Source: Clostridia bacterium
GTDB taxonomy: Bacteria; Bacillota_A; Clostridia; Christensenellales; Aristaeellaceae
Assembly (NCBI GenBank): GCA_017412025.1
Contig: JAFQOY010000069.1
Span: 1 to 13,957 of the forward strand
DNA: 13,957 nucleotides
Direction: 5' to 3'
Shown here: piece by piece, positions 13,779 through 13,957 of the stretch
How the letters are laid out: each line of letters opens with the position of its first letter
How positions within the stretch are numbered: position 1 is the first letter of the stretch
Notes under the pieces: model-generated
Seen by the model: only the letters and a program-made list of their open reading frames with translations
The model's database searches: none
What the model was told of the DNA's origin: nothing
Translations under genes and position numbers: made by a program

Positions 13779-13821
13779 GGACGTTCCGCTGTGAGCGAAG
13801 TCGCGCTCAGAATGAACGTCT
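13779..13821 (+). promoter_or_regulatory. Ribosomal protein L19 leader (autoregulatory mRNA structure)
   Basis: GACGTTC (13780-13786) pairs with GAACGTC (13814-13820), with a further G-U at 13779/13821. Inside, GAGCG (13793-13797) pairs with CGCTC (13804-13808). The two stems are joined by internal-loop bases. The element lies between the rplS promoter and AAAGGAG (13828-13834). Firmicute rplS genes are known to carry a leader bound by L19; equating this structure with that family is from position and shape, not a covariance search. Confidence 0.65.
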
Positions 13822-13843
13822 ATGATGAAAGGAGAAATCGACA

Positions 13844-13957
13844 ATGAGCGAGATCATCCGTGCGATCGAAAGCGAGCAGCTCAAGAAGGATCTTCCCAAG
13901 TTCAACGTGGGCGATACCCTGCGTGTCATGGTGAAGGTTGTTGAGGGCGAGCGCGAG
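13844..13957 (+). CDS. rplS: 50S ribosomal protein L19 (3' end outside window)
   Basis: The first 38 codons are present, starting at ATG 13844, nine bases after AAAGGAG. The N-terminus contains [18 protein letters not shown] followed by [10 protein letters not shown], which matches the conserved L19 start (ends of the form FRPGDTVRVHVKVVEG). L19 sits at the 30S-50S interface of the ribosome. It has its own promoter, curved upstream DNA and leader, so it is transcribed independently here. The preceding gene is an unrelated lipoprotein rather than trmD, with which rplS is usually grouped. Confidence 0.95.
   Translation, partial: MSEIIRAIESEQLKKDLPKFNVGDTLRVMVKVVEGERE

Overview
The window is GC-rich DNA, very probably from an anaerobic Firmicute of the class Clostridia living in a gut- or rumen-like habitat. 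The grounds are a Clostridia-type DnaX, strong AGGAGG ribosome binding sites, two GTG starts, a leader-regulated rplS, an O2-sensitive FucO-type alcohol dehydrogenase and a Tat-exported flavin reductase. No finer taxonomic assignment is safe from the sequence alone. There are ten complete protein genes and two cut by the window edges. I see no tRNA, rRNA, insertion sequence, prophage or CRISPR array.

Layout. (1) 1-635: 3' part of fucO (lactaldehyde reductase), converging on a pepT operon across a shared bidirectional terminator. (2) 713-2880, minus strand: an AEC-family membrane transporter followed by pepT (tripeptidase), one operon. (3) 2881-3018: a compact divergent promoter region in which the -35 hexamers of the transporter and dnaX promoters overlap. 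(4) 3019-6310: dnaX, overlapped by 8 bases by a GH13 alpha-glucosidase (probably alpha-1,6-specific), ended by tandem terminators. (5) 6437-8707: strong promoter and a Tat-exported FAD oxidoreductase with a C-terminal covalent-FMN domain. (6) 8776-8868: two large adjacent hairpins. (7) 8897-9790: a LysR regulator. (8) 9832-12455: a perfect 10-bp inverted repeat against a promoter, then a polar amino acid ABC importer (binding protein, permease, ATPase) and terminator. (9) 12525-13673: an orphan, divergent family-1 solute-binding-like lipoprotein. (10) 13682-13957: phased A-tracts, promoter, L19 leader and the start of rplS.

How the parts may work together. Regions 5-8 look like one accessory module. 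The regulator sits between an exported reductase and an amino acid importer, and a 10-base sequence (TTGTAATTTG) occurs upstream of both flanking promoters, once as half of the perfect palindrome beside the importer promoter. My inference is that the LysR protein controls reduction of an extracellular organic acceptor and uptake of a related amino acid or product. The acceptor is unknown: the glycine/histidine-rich active-site signature of fumarate reductases is absent. The rest (fucO, pepT with a carrier, dnaX, glucosidase, rplS) is metabolic or housekeeping, although dnaX-glucosidase coupling and an rplS without trmD upstream are unusual gene orders.
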